DNA of 64,000 bases from positions 248,001-312,000 of the forward strand of contig NZ_CP016809.1 in NCBI RefSeq assembly GCF_002741055.1, written 5' to 3'. This document shows, in pieces, positions 43,496 through 51,570 of the stretch. The notes below the pieces were generated by a model. It did no database searches, had not been told where the DNA came from, and was given only the letters and a program-made list of their open reading frames with translations. The stretch's first letter is position 1. Each line of letters opens with the position of its first letter. Both the position numbers and the translations under genes were made by a program. The DNA is from Paenibacillus ihbetae (lineage in GTDB: Bacteria > Bacillota > Bacilli > Paenibacillales > Paenibacillaceae).

Positions 43496-43513
43496 GTAGA
43501 GCTCCTCCTTTCG

Positions 43514-44467
43514 TTAAAGCCTGACCCGCGGGTCTGAGGTATGATAGAGGATATCGGAAATGAATGTACCGACGACCGTCAAGATGGCGAGAAACATCGT
43601 GAAGCCCATCAGCAGCGGATAATCCCGGACCGTAAACGACTGCATGTACAGCTGACCGATTCCCGGCCAGTTAAATATCTTCTCGATAATGATGGAGCCC
43701 CCGAACAATCCCGGCAGTTCGAAACCGATCAATGTAATTGCGGGCAGCATTGCATTTTTCAACGCATGGCGATAAAGGACCGTCCTCTCCTTCAACCCTT
43801 TGGCCCGCGCGGTCCGGACGTAATCCTGCCGAATGACCTCCAGCATGTTGCTGCGAAAATACCGGGTCAGCGAGCCTACGCCGAGCAGCACCATGACGGC
43901 AACCGGAAGCAGCATGTGATGCAGAACTTGCGCGACATATTCCAAGCCTGCAGCACGGCTGCCGGTCGTAATCATTCCTCCCGGCGGGAGAATTTTCAAA
44001 TCAACGGCAAATACCTTGATCAGGAACAGCCCGATAAAGAACGAAGGAATGGACATAGCCGCGAATATCCCGATCATGACCAGCGTATCGAGCAGCGAAT
44101 ACTGCTTGTAGGCCGTCAGCACGCCGACGACAACCGCAAAGAACCAGGTAAAGAACGTTGAAACCACCGCCAGCAAAAAGGAATTCCATATGTAATCCTG
44201 AAACAGATCGAGGACCGGCCGCTGCTGGGCCAGGGAATACCCGAAATCGCCCTTGAACATATTGGCCATCCAGTTCACGTATCGCTCGAGAATCGGCTTG
44301 TTCAGCCCGTGTATTTCCCTGAGCTCAGCCTTGCGCTCCTCGCTTAAGCTCAAATTGTTGTCGACGTAATCGCCGGGCGTTAACGAATACAGAAAAAAAA
44401 TTAATAAGGACGCGCCAGTCAATATTAAGAGCATATAAATACATCTTCGGAGCAAATAGGTTCTCAT
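43514..44467 (-). CDS. oppB: Oligopeptide ABC transporter permease OppB
   Basis: 317 aa, ATG at 44467 (MRTYLLRRC) with GAAGGAG upstream. Six TM helices; N-terminal YLLRRCIYMLLILTGASLLIFFLYSLTPGD and the EAA loop DYVRTARAKGLKERTVLYRHALKNAMLP. It forms the channel with OppC. Confidence 0.95.
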   Translation of the reverse strand: MRTYLLRRCIYMLLILTGASLLIFFLYSLTPGDYVDNNLSLSEERKAELREIHGLNKPILERYVNWMANMFKGDFGYSLAQQRPVLDLFQDYIWNSFLLAVVSTFFTWFFAVVVGVLTAYKQYSLLDTLVMIGIFAAMSIPSFFIGLFLIKVFAVDLKILPPGGMITTGSRAAGLEYVAQVLHHMLLPVAVMVLLGVGSLTRYFRSNMLEVIRQDYVRTARAKGLKERTVLYRHALKNAMLPAITLIGFELPGLFGGSIIIEKIFNWPGIGQLYMQSFTVRDYPLLMGFTMFLAILTVVGTFISDILYHTSDPRVRL

Positions 44468-44565
44468 GTTCTCTCCTTCAATCAAGCGTCTCCCGCCTAG
44501 GAAGCTCAGGCTGAAGACGTTATTGTTATCAAGCGGTCAGAGGTACCGCTGCCTGAAGCAGCAGC

Positions 44566-46320
44566 TTATTTAAGCTCCCAGTTCGGCAAGCTGTGGGCGA
44601 TCCCGGCCAGCGGGTTTAGCTCGAACCCGTCAATACGGCCGTTGATGGCGATCACCGATTTGGTATAGTTGGTAAACATCACCGGCAGCTCGTCGTTAAG
44701 GATTTTGAACATTTCATGGTAGATCTTTTTGCGCTCCTCTACGTCGCTTGTTGCTAAGCCTTTCGCATAAAGCTCGTCGATTTGAGGATTGTTGTAGCCT
44801 TTTGTCTCCCCTTTAATAAAGCTGCTAACGCCCTGGGAAGGGTCACTGATAATCGTCGTAGAGAATGAGGCCATGTCAAAATCGCCGCTGTTCACCTTAG
44901 AAACGAGCGTGTTGAAATCCGGGAACTGCTCAGGGATAAAATCGACGCCGATTTCCTTGTAGTTCTCCTTGGCAACAGCGATAAAAATATCCGTGTTCGG
45001 GCTTTTCGATCCCAGATAGTTGATTTGCAGCTTCTTCCCGTCCTTCTCGCGGATGCCGTCCGCACCGACCTTCCAGCCGGCTTCATCCAGCAATTGCTTT
45101 GCTTTTTCCGGATCGTATGGATATGGATTGATACCTTCTTCCGTATAGGACCATAGAATCGGAGAAGATGGAATATTGGCAAGCGATGCCGCACCTTGCC
45201 TGGAATCGACATAGATCAGCTGGCGGTTCAGCCCGTAAGTCAACGCTTGGCGGACGCGCTTGTCTTTCAGATGGTCCCGCTCCAGATTGAATTGATTGTA
45301 ACCGTAATTGCTCGCTGTGCTTGGGATCAAATTCAAGAATCCGAGGCCCTTAAGCTTCTCGATATTATCCGTCGTAGCAGAGAAGCTGCCGTAATCCACC
45401 TCTCCCGTTTCAATAAACTGCCAAGTGTCTCCTTCGGTTGTCTTATAGATGAAATACTCCGTCTTCGGCTTCCCGAATATATAGTGTTCGTTCGCAACAA
45501 AACGCACTTCTTGGCCGGGAATGAACTTCTCCAGCTTGTATGGCCCGTTCGTGATCGGGTTTGCGTGCAGGTTTTTAATGTAATCCAGATTGCCGTACTT
45601 ATAGTCCTTTCCATAGTAGGCTTTGGATAAGATCGGTCCGCCCAGCACCGTCAGTGCTGTCGCATTGGTCTCTTCCAGCGTTACGGATATCGTCTTCTCA
45701 TCGACCACATGAATACCTTCGATGGAATCGGCCTTACCTTCCTTGTATGCTTTCCCGCCTTTGATGTTGGTTTCCACTACGCTGTTGAGCCCATCGTAGG
45801 ATGGATCGTGAAGCAAGGTCCACGTAAATTCGACATCCTCAGTCGTCATCGGCGATCCATCGCTGTATTTCAGACCTTCACGAAGATGGAACGTATAAGT
45901 CAGCTTATCTTCGGAAACCTCCCACTTCTCGGCAAGTCCCGGAACCGGCAAGCCGTTCGTATCAACCTTGACCAGCGGGGTGTACAGCACGGAATTTACA
46001 TTGCCGTCATACCCGACCTGTGTGAAATAGGGAGTAAACGCACCGCTCGGATTCGTCAGTGTGACGATTATCGCATCATTCCTTTGCTTGGCTCGATGCG
46101 GGAGTTTGGACATATCTTGCGCTGCCAATGGCTCTTGAAGTAAATGTTCTCCCGTTCCTTGATTCGCTTGCGACGACGATTCATTCGCGGAATGGGTCGA
46201 TGAGGGAGTAGCCGCAGTCTCCGTCTGCGTGCTTTCCGTGCTGGAGGAGCAAGCCGCCAGTACGACGGACAACGCCAATAACCATAGCCCGATCAAACCT
46301 GAAACCCGTTGCTTTCTCAT
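44566..46320 (-). CDS. oppA: Oligopeptide-binding lipoprotein OppA (SBP family 5)
   Basis: 584 aa. ATG at 46320 (MRKQRVSGL) with AGGGTGG 5 nt upstream is preferred over one 6 codons earlier. Lipobox LAAC gives a lipid-anchored Cys near residue 24. A Ser/Thr-rich linker of about 40 residues follows, then the SBP_bac_5 domain (YTPLVKVDTNGLPVPGLAEKWEVSEDKLTYTFHLREGLKYSDGSPMTTEDVEFTW). It captures peptides or similar solutes outside the cell for OppBCDF. It is first in a five-gene operon. Confidence 0.95.
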   Translation of the reverse strand: MRKQRVSGLIGLWLLALSVVLAACSSSTESTQTETAATPSSTHSANESSSQANQGTGEHLLQEPLAAQDMSKLPHRAKQRNDAIIVTLTNPSGAFTPYFTQVGYDGNVNSVLYTPLVKVDTNGLPVPGLAEKWEVSEDKLTYTFHLREGLKYSDGSPMTTEDVEFTWTLLHDPSYDGLNSVVETNIKGGKAYKEGKADSIEGIHVVDEKTISVTLEETNATALTVLGGPILSKAYYGKDYKYGNLDYIKNLHANPITNGPYKLEKFIPGQEVRFVANEHYIFGKPKTEYFIYKTTEGDTWQFIETGEVDYGSFSATTDNIEKLKGLGFLNLIPSTASNYGYNQFNLERDHLKDKRVRQALTYGLNRQLIYVDSRQGAASLANIPSSPILWSYTEEGINPYPYDPEKAKQLLDEAGWKVGADGIREKDGKKLQINYLGSKSPNTDIFIAVAKENYKEIGVDFIPEQFPDFNTLVSKVNSGDFDMASFSTTIISDPSQGVSSFIKGETKGYNNPQIDELYAKGLATSDVEERKKIYHEMFKILNDELPVMFTNYTKSVIAINGRIDGFELNPLAGIAHSLPNWELK

Positions 46321-46490
46321 ATAAACCACCCTTTTCATGTTTATAAAAGCTTCTTGGATCTGACTCAGTAAATCATTGATTTTGTAAGATTTTTTCTATC
46401 TACAGCTGCAGGTATTTTCACCTCAAATATGTATTCATCCTCACGCTTTTCTCGAATTAAGCCTCCTCTCCTCTTGTACGTGAAAAACAA

Positions 46491-46531
46491 AAAAACGCAG
46501 GAATAGCTGAAATGCTGCAGCTCTCCTACGT
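46491..46531 (-). terminator. Attenuator-like terminator in the oppA leader
   Basis: On the minus strand ACG.AGGA.AGCTG pairs with CAGCT..TCCT.CGT (small internal loops), then TTTTTTT. It lies about 170 nt before the oppA ATG and about 190 nt after the thioredoxin-reductase-like stop, so it may be either an oppA attenuator or the terminator of the upstream operon. Confidence 0.75.
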
Positions 46532-46576
46532 CTCCAATGGTATGGTCGACTTTATGTTTTTCAACTGTGTAATTTA

Positions 46577-46596
46577 ATAATTCCAATTGGAATTAT
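46577..46596. promoter_or_regulatory. Perfect 20-bp palindrome upstream of oppA
   Basis: ATAATTCCAATTGGAATTAT is an exact palindrome. It lies just after a minus-strand promoter candidate with TTGACA at 46634-46639 and only a weak -10 near 46611-46616. The ATAATTCC..GGAATTAT half-sites resemble CymR/Rrf2-type boxes, and an Rrf2 gene is nearby, but the link is inferred. Confidence 0.6.
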
Positions 46597-46716
46597 CGGA
46601 CTTTTTCGTAGCTTATCATTACCTGTTAAGGATTGTCAATAGTCTGTTTTTGTTACGATGCTCACCCGTCGGTTCTGTTGTTCATTATAGAATGGAATAT
46701 ACCGATGAGTGTGGCA

Positions 46717-47637
46717 TTAACCATTCCTTCTCCAAGCCTCCAAATTCATCTCGTTGTTCATAGCCGCGGCGACTAAGGCTCCCATGGAGGCAGCAGCAAC
46801 CGCTTGGTGAAGCCTGGATGCTGCATCCCCAGCGCTATAAACGCCCGGGACACTCGTCTTCCCAAAGTCATCCACGACTACGGCCCCCATCTCCGTCATG
46901 CTGCACCCCATGGCTTGCGGAAGATCCGATCCCGTGACAAGCGTCGGTTTGAAAAATATTCCCCTGCATGGAATGGCCGCCCCATCTTCGAGAACGACCT
47001 GCCGCACGATTCCCTCGCTTGCGTCGATGAACCGAATCGGTGAATCAAACACAGGTACATGATGCCGCTGCAGCTCTTCGCGCTGAGCCTCGGTCAGCTC
47101 ATCGGGGCCATTCGTGCAGATGGTAAACTGGCTGGTCCAGCCGGATATCAATGGAGCCAAGTGCATGGCATCCGCTCCTTTGGCAATGATGACAAGCGGC
47201 TGGTCTCTTAACTCCCACCCATCGCAATACGGACATACGAATGCGCTTTTTCCATAAACCTCAACCAATCCTGGAATATCGAGGGGCCGATCCTTCATAC
47301 CGACGGCAAACAGCACTTTTTTGCTGGAAATAGAGTTTCCTTGAGCAGTCTTAATTATAAAATGGCCATCCGAACCCGTTATTGCTACGGCCGTATCCTG
47401 AGTGAAAGATACGGAAGGATATCTGCTGATCTCTTCCCTGGCAATTTGCCGGAAATCACCCGGGCTTATTCCATCGCGCGTCAGGAATCCGTGGGTCGCA
47501 TGGGTCACTGCGTTGCGGGGACGGCCTTCATCGATTACTATTACATGTTTTCTTGCCCGCCCCAGTACAAGAGCAGCATTCAAGCCTGCCGGACCGCCGC
47601 CAATGATCGCTACATCAAGAAGCTGTTTTGTTGTCAT
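46717..47637 (-). CDS. Thioredoxin-reductase-like flavoprotein (CPYC)
   Basis: 306 aa, ATG at 47637 after GGAGG. FAD-binding GGGPAGLNAALVLGRA (about 13-28), redox motif FVCPYCDGWE (CxxC near residues 134-137), NADPH region and final FAD motif YSAGDAASRLHQAVAAASMGALVA. The CPYCDG form marks the TrxB-like subfamily often paired with stress regulators rather than canonical TrxB (CATCDG). It is 54 bp downstream of the Rrf2 gene in the same operon. Confidence 0.88.
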   Translation of the reverse strand: MTTKQLLDVAIIGGGPAGLNAALVLGRARKHVIVIDEGRPRNAVTHATHGFLTRDGISPGDFRQIAREEISRYPSVSFTQDTAVAITGSDGHFIIKTAQGNSISSKKVLFAVGMKDRPLDIPGLVEVYGKSAFVCPYCDGWELRDQPLVIIAKGADAMHLAPLISGWTSQFTICTNGPDELTEAQREELQRHHVPVFDSPIRFIDASEGIVRQVVLEDGAAIPCRGIFFKPTLVTGSDLPQAMGCSMTEMGAVVVDDFGKTSVPGVYSAGDAASRLHQAVAAASMGALVAAAMNNEMNLEAWRRNG

Positions 47638-47691
47638 TATTAATTACCTCCATAGATCTGTAATGTCCATAATTAGGCCACAAGAAGTGGT

Positions 47692-48171
47692 TCACTTCTT
47701 GTGCGATTCATGGTTGCCGTGCTTGAGAGCCTCATCCAGTACCGTCTGGATCGTATGCTCCCGTAAGTATTGGTGCAGATGCTCTTCAGCACCTTCCATC
47801 ACCTTCTCCACCAGACATCCGTTTCTCGCCGGTTGTTCTTGCTGAGGTGCTCCCTCTTGGGCTAACAACTGATGCTGCCGCGAATTCATATTGGAGCATT
47901 CGAACAGCTGCTGTCGTCCTTCAATCACTTGAATCACATCGAGAAATGTAATCTGATCGGCAGGTCTTGCAAGCTCGTAACCGCCGTTCACCCCAGGGAC
48001 GGCACGAACGATTCCATCCTGCCTCAGCTTGGACATAATCTTGGACAAGTAGCTTTCGGAAACTCCAAGCGCCGCGGATAATTCCTTGATTCCGACGTTG
48101 GTGTGACGCTCTGGAAGACCCAAATGAATTAATGCGTGCAGGGCGTAATCCGTGCTTTTCGAGAACTGCAT
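47692..48171 (-). CDS. Rrf2-family regulator
   Basis: 159 aa, ATG at 48171 after GGAGGG. Winged helix in the first 80 residues (QFSKSTDYALHALIHLG, ELSAALGVSESYLSKIMSKLRQDGIVRAVPGVNGGYELARP). Only two Cys follow (FECSN near 91 and NGCLVE near 118), so an NsrR-type three-Cys Fe-S cluster is less likely than a two-Cys redox switch. It probably represses its own operon via the inverted repeat at 48204-48228. Confidence 0.9.
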   Translation of the reverse strand: MQFSKSTDYALHALIHLGLPERHTNVGIKELSAALGVSESYLSKIMSKLRQDGIVRAVPGVNGGYELARPADQITFLDVIQVIEGRQQLFECSNMNSRQHQLLAQEGAPQQEQPARNGCLVEKVMEGAEEHLHQYLREHTIQTVLDEALKHGNHESHKK

Positions 48172-48203
48172 GATGTCTACCCTCCCTTCCTTATATTATC
48201 GTA

Positions 48204-48228
48204 ATCATGGACCTATGAAATCCATGAT
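48204..48228. promoter_or_regulatory. Rrf2 operator: ATCATGGA-9-TCCATGAT
   Basis: Perfect 8-bp arms separated by 9 bp, 33 bp upstream of the Rrf2 start, close to the expected promoter. The spacing fits dimeric Rrf2 proteins. Confidence 0.6.
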
Positions 48229-48269
48229 AATTGATTCCGCTCAAATTTGCAAGCAACAAAACGCGGGAA

Positions 48270-49727
48270 TTAACTTTGTCTTTCCTTTAACCATTGGATT
48301 AAAGGGGCTGCCTTTGAAATGATGGAATCCGGGTCGTGGGTCATTTCAAGCTGAGGGTGAGATTCAGGAAATTTCGCAAGATATTCGCTTACGCACCAAC
48401 GAACAGACCAATTGATATCCCTTGACCATGGTATCCATTTCGAAGCTTCATTTTCTCTAATGTCTTGCAGCAATCCAGAGGCAAGCAAGCCACGGACGCC
48501 CCCCTCCGATTCCTTCTTGAGCCGCTCCCAGAAAGCCTCTCTCTCTTGTTCATTTAACGGTTTTTCCAATGTTGAAACTGCAATTTTCCTAATGACCGGT
48601 GAATGATCGTTTAAATATTCCCATAGGAGCTCTCGAGAGCAAAGTTGATTTCGCACAAGCTTCGACAGGGCCACCGCCTTTTCCATTTCATCTTGGGAAT
48701 GTAAGGCTACAGAAGGGTCTTTTGCATTGAGAGAGGGCAACTTTTTCCCCGGATCATGGATTGTTAAACCAGCTTCAATGGCTGACTCGACTTTGTGGAC
48801 ATTTATTCTAGGAGCGGGATTCTCGTACCCATGAATGGGATCTCCGTAATTAGTTAATGCATAGCGCAGCATATTCGCATCTAGACTTGGGTATTTGGAC
48901 AACAAATATGCAGCGACACCCGTTACTAATGCTGCAGTTCCCGATGTTCCCCAATAATAGGAAACCTCGCCCCCTTCCTCATGGGATTCACAAAACGGCA
49001 GGGTTAGATAAACTCTTGGTGCAAGGACATCCGGCCTGAAGTGGCCGTCCGCATTTCGTCCGTACGGTTCATCCGGAAATACGGAATGCTTTTGACGATC
49101 CGCGAATCCTCGGTCATGATATCCCCCCACTGCCAGATATTCGTATGGCGGCAACATATTAATTGTCCTCGTATTCCCGTTCGAGCAAACAACCAATATT
49201 CCGGCTTGAACCGCTGACGCTAATGCCTGCACCGTGGAGTTTTCATTTGTGCTTCTCAGAAGGATCAGATGATCAAGCGCATGCCAACCTGTGCTTAGGA
49301 TGATTCTTATATTCCATTCTTGACGTTTTTGCATGATCCATGATATACCTGCGCTCAATCTTTTTCCTTCGCCGGTCTTGAATGCACCATGATCAAGTAC
49401 GATCAATTGAGCTGCCGGTGAAATGCCGGTATGTATTTGTCCATCCACAACAAAAGGGAGGTGAGACAATGCGAGTACCGTCATTAAACCATGTTCGCCA
49501 TCCCCATCATGATTTTGCTCAGGCGCTTCATTAGCGATATCGCGGCATGTAATCGAGTAGTCGTCATGAACAGTGACAACTTGAATGCGATTGCCTAAAT
49601 GTCGAATTGTAGGATGAGGGGTAATTTTATCGATGATGACAATCCCTATATCCTTCCCTGCTTCATGGAAGTCAGGAGGTTCAGAAAAGCCTAAGCGGGC
49701 CCAGTTAGGATCCTTTGATTTGGTCAT
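48270..49727 (-). CDS. Subtilisin-like serine protease with C-terminal HEAT-like repeats
   Basis: 485 aa, ATG at 49727 after AGGAGAG. No signal peptide or pro-region, so intracellular. Peptidase S8 domain about 20-330: Asp in GIVIIDKITPHPT (near 34), His in DGEHGLMTVLAL (near 80), oxyanion Asn in VVCSNGN (near 184) and Ser in WGTSGTAALVTGVAAYLLSKYP (near 266). Residues about 350-485 are helical repeats resembling HEAT units (LLWEYLNDHSPVIRKIAVSTLEKPL, FWERLKKESEGGVRGLLASGLLQDI, INWSVRWCVSEYLAKFP). Such a helical tail may recruit substrates. No partner gene is obvious; it lies upstream of the Rrf2 operon in the same direction. Confidence 0.85.
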   Translation of the reverse strand: MTKSKDPNWARLGFSEPPDFHEAGKDIGIVIIDKITPHPTIRHLGNRIQVVTVHDDYSITCRDIANEAPEQNHDGDGEHGLMTVLALSHLPFVVDGQIHTGISPAAQLIVLDHGAFKTGEGKRLSAGISWIMQKRQEWNIRIILSTGWHALDHLILLRSTNENSTVQALASAVQAGILVVCSNGNTRTINMLPPYEYLAVGGYHDRGFADRQKHSVFPDEPYGRNADGHFRPDVLAPRVYLTLPFCESHEEGGEVSYYWGTSGTAALVTGVAAYLLSKYPSLDANMLRYALTNYGDPIHGYENPAPRINVHKVESAIEAGLTIHDPGKKLPSLNAKDPSVALHSQDEMEKAVALSKLVRNQLCSRELLWEYLNDHSPVIRKIAVSTLEKPLNEQEREAFWERLKKESEGGVRGLLASGLLQDIRENEASKWIPWSRDINWSVRWCVSEYLAKFPESHPQLEMTHDPDSIISKAAPLIQWLKERQS

Positions 49728-49800
49728 TTGTATCTCTCCTGTGAATCTATTGGTTGAATTATATCGTCATTGGCAAGTTTCGGTTGTGTTTTAATATATC

Positions 49801-49832
49801 AAAAAGCCCCCATCCGCTCTTTGGATAGGGAC
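49801..49832 (-). terminator. Terminator of the MurE-like gene
   Basis: On the minus strand CCCTATCC pairs with GGATGGGG around AAAGAGC, followed by TTTTT, 16 bp after the stop at 49848. Confidence 0.85.
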
Positions 49833-49847
49833 CTTGACATGCAGATG

Positions 49848-51344
49848 CTAATGATTCCGGTTACGAATCGCCGCTTTGGCCTCTTCCCGGTCATCGAAAT
49901 GGATCGTCTGATCGTTCAGGATTTGATACGTTTCATGGCCTTTCCCCGCGATGATGACGATATCTCCGGAGCGGGCCATATCCACTGCCCGAATGATCGC
50001 TTGCCGCCGATCGGCAATCATTTCATAGGATTCAGACGACATCCCGTATTCCAGCACGCCATGCTCAATATCTTTCAGGATTCCGAGCGGATCTTCCGTA
50101 CGGGGATTATCCGATGTGATGATTACATGATCACTGTGCTTGGCCGCCAACTTCCCCATCACGGGACGTTTGGTTCGATCCCTGTCCCCGCCGCAGCCGA
50201 ACACGGTGATGATCCTCTGATCTGCAAATTCGCGTAAGGTGGACAGCGCATTGTCCAAGCTATCCGGAGTATGGGCGTAGTCAACAAGGACAAGAAAATC
50301 CTGTTGTTCATCAATGACCTCCATTCGACCGGAAACATTGCTCAAACCATGCAGCCCTTGCTGAATGACATGAAATGGAACTTGTTCGGCAAGCGCTGCA
50401 GTCATGGCGGCAAGGGCATTGTACACATTAAACATCCCCACCTGCTTCAGCTCGATCTCGGCATCTCCCGCAAACGATTCGACCGTGAATGTCGTTCCTT
50501 TCGGGGTCAGCCGGATATCTTTAGCGATGACATTTGCAGTGGTGTTAATCCCGTATGTAATAACCTGTGCGGCGGTTATCTCGCTTAGATATCGGGAAGC
50601 CTCGTCATCCGCGTTCAAAATGGCAAATTTTCGTTTGGCGGGATCCGGCGCATACGAATTGCCTAAACCGGAGAACAACATTCCTTTTGCCGCAAGATAA
50701 TTTTCCTTGGTTTTGTGATAGTCCAGATGATCATGCGTTAAATTCGTAAATACAGCGGTTCTAAAATCACAACCGAGCACTCTTCCCATATGCAGACCTT
50801 GGGAACTTACTTCCATGACGCAATAATCGGTCGATTCCTCCTTCATCTTGCGTAGATTCGCTTGCAGATGCGGAGGATCCTGGGTGTTGATGTCGGTTTT
50901 ATGCATCGTCGAACCGATCTTCGTGCCGATATTGCCCATCAATCCCGTCCGGAAGCCGGCATGAGCAAAAATCGATTCCATCATATAGCTTGTCGTCGTT
51001 TTTCCCTTCGTTCCCGTTACCCCGATCAGCTTGAGACTATGGCTCGGATACCCGTAAAAATGTGCAGACAGCAGGGCTAGCGCAAATCTGGCATTTGGTA
51101 CCTTAATTGTCGGTACAGACGATACCACATCGCGTTCGACAACGATAGCGGCTGCGCCCGCCTTCACGGCATCCTCCACGTAGAGATGCCGGTCTTCCTG
51201 TAAGCCCGGAATCCCGGGTATACAAACAAACAGCTCGCCAGGCTGCAAGAATTTCGAATTCATACTGATCCCAGTAATCTCAACGTCAGCATTCCCTTGG
51301 ATTTGGGCAATGGTTAAGGGCCGAATCAGCTCGGTTAATTTCAA
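49848..51344 (-). CDS. murE: MurE-like UDP-MurNAc-tripeptide ligase paralogue
   Basis: 498 aa from TTG at 51344 with GGAGGG upstream. Mur ligase N domain about 1-100, central ATP-binding domain with P-loop IGVTGTKGKTTT (usually TGTNGK), and C domain with VDYAHTPDSL, FGCGGDRDRTKRPVMG and TSDNPRTEDP, whose DNPR motif indicates meso-diaminopimelate as the added amino acid. Two substrate-contact stretches differ from usual MurE: NTTPE is NTQDPP and SSHAL is SSQGL. It is a lone copy, outside any dcw cluster. It is probably a second MurE, perhaps spore- or condition-specific, with altered UDP-substrate preference. The gene symbol denotes family only. Confidence 0.83.
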   Translation of the reverse strand: MKLTELIRPLTIAQIQGNADVEITGISMNSKFLQPGELFVCIPGIPGLQEDRHLYVEDAVKAGAAAIVVERDVVSSVPTIKVPNARFALALLSAHFYGYPSHSLKLIGVTGTKGKTTTSYMMESIFAHAGFRTGLMGNIGTKIGSTMHKTDINTQDPPHLQANLRKMKEESTDYCVMEVSSQGLHMGRVLGCDFRTAVFTNLTHDHLDYHKTKENYLAAKGMLFSGLGNSYAPDPAKRKFAILNADDEASRYLSEITAAQVITYGINTTANVIAKDIRLTPKGTTFTVESFAGDAEIELKQVGMFNVYNALAAMTAALAEQVPFHVIQQGLHGLSNVSGRMEVIDEQQDFLVLVDYAHTPDSLDNALSTLREFADQRIITVFGCGGDRDRTKRPVMGKLAAKHSDHVIITSDNPRTEDPLGILKDIEHGVLEYGMSSESYEMIADRRQAIIRAVDMARSGDIVIIAGKGHETYQILNDQTIHFDDREEAKAAIRNRNH

Positions 51345-51540
51345 GAAGGTCCCTCCTGCCAGCGTAGGATGTCATTCTAATCCATTATAATATTTCCGGC
51401 GTTGAAATAACATCTTTTTCCAAGACTAAAGCTTCATATGCACTGATCTGATGCCGAAGCCGAGCAGACCGCGATCCGCTTGGCTCCTCGGTTTTGATCC
51501 GCTTGCCGATATATATTTGCCGAATACGGGCTGATCAACA

Positions 51541-51570
51541 AAAAAACATCCCCGTTTTACTGGAGATGTT
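51541..51570 (-). terminator. Terminator of the glutamate-synthase-like gene
   Basis: AACATCTCC pairs with GGGGATGTT (one G-U) around 8 nt on the minus strand, then TTTTT. The 5' arm overlaps the end of the coding sequence. Confidence 0.8.

Noticed and set aside
46365..46586. A 73-codon minus-strand open frame upstream of oppA
   Set aside because: It crosses a strong terminator, has no good ribosome site at its start and no recognisable composition; read as leader sequence.
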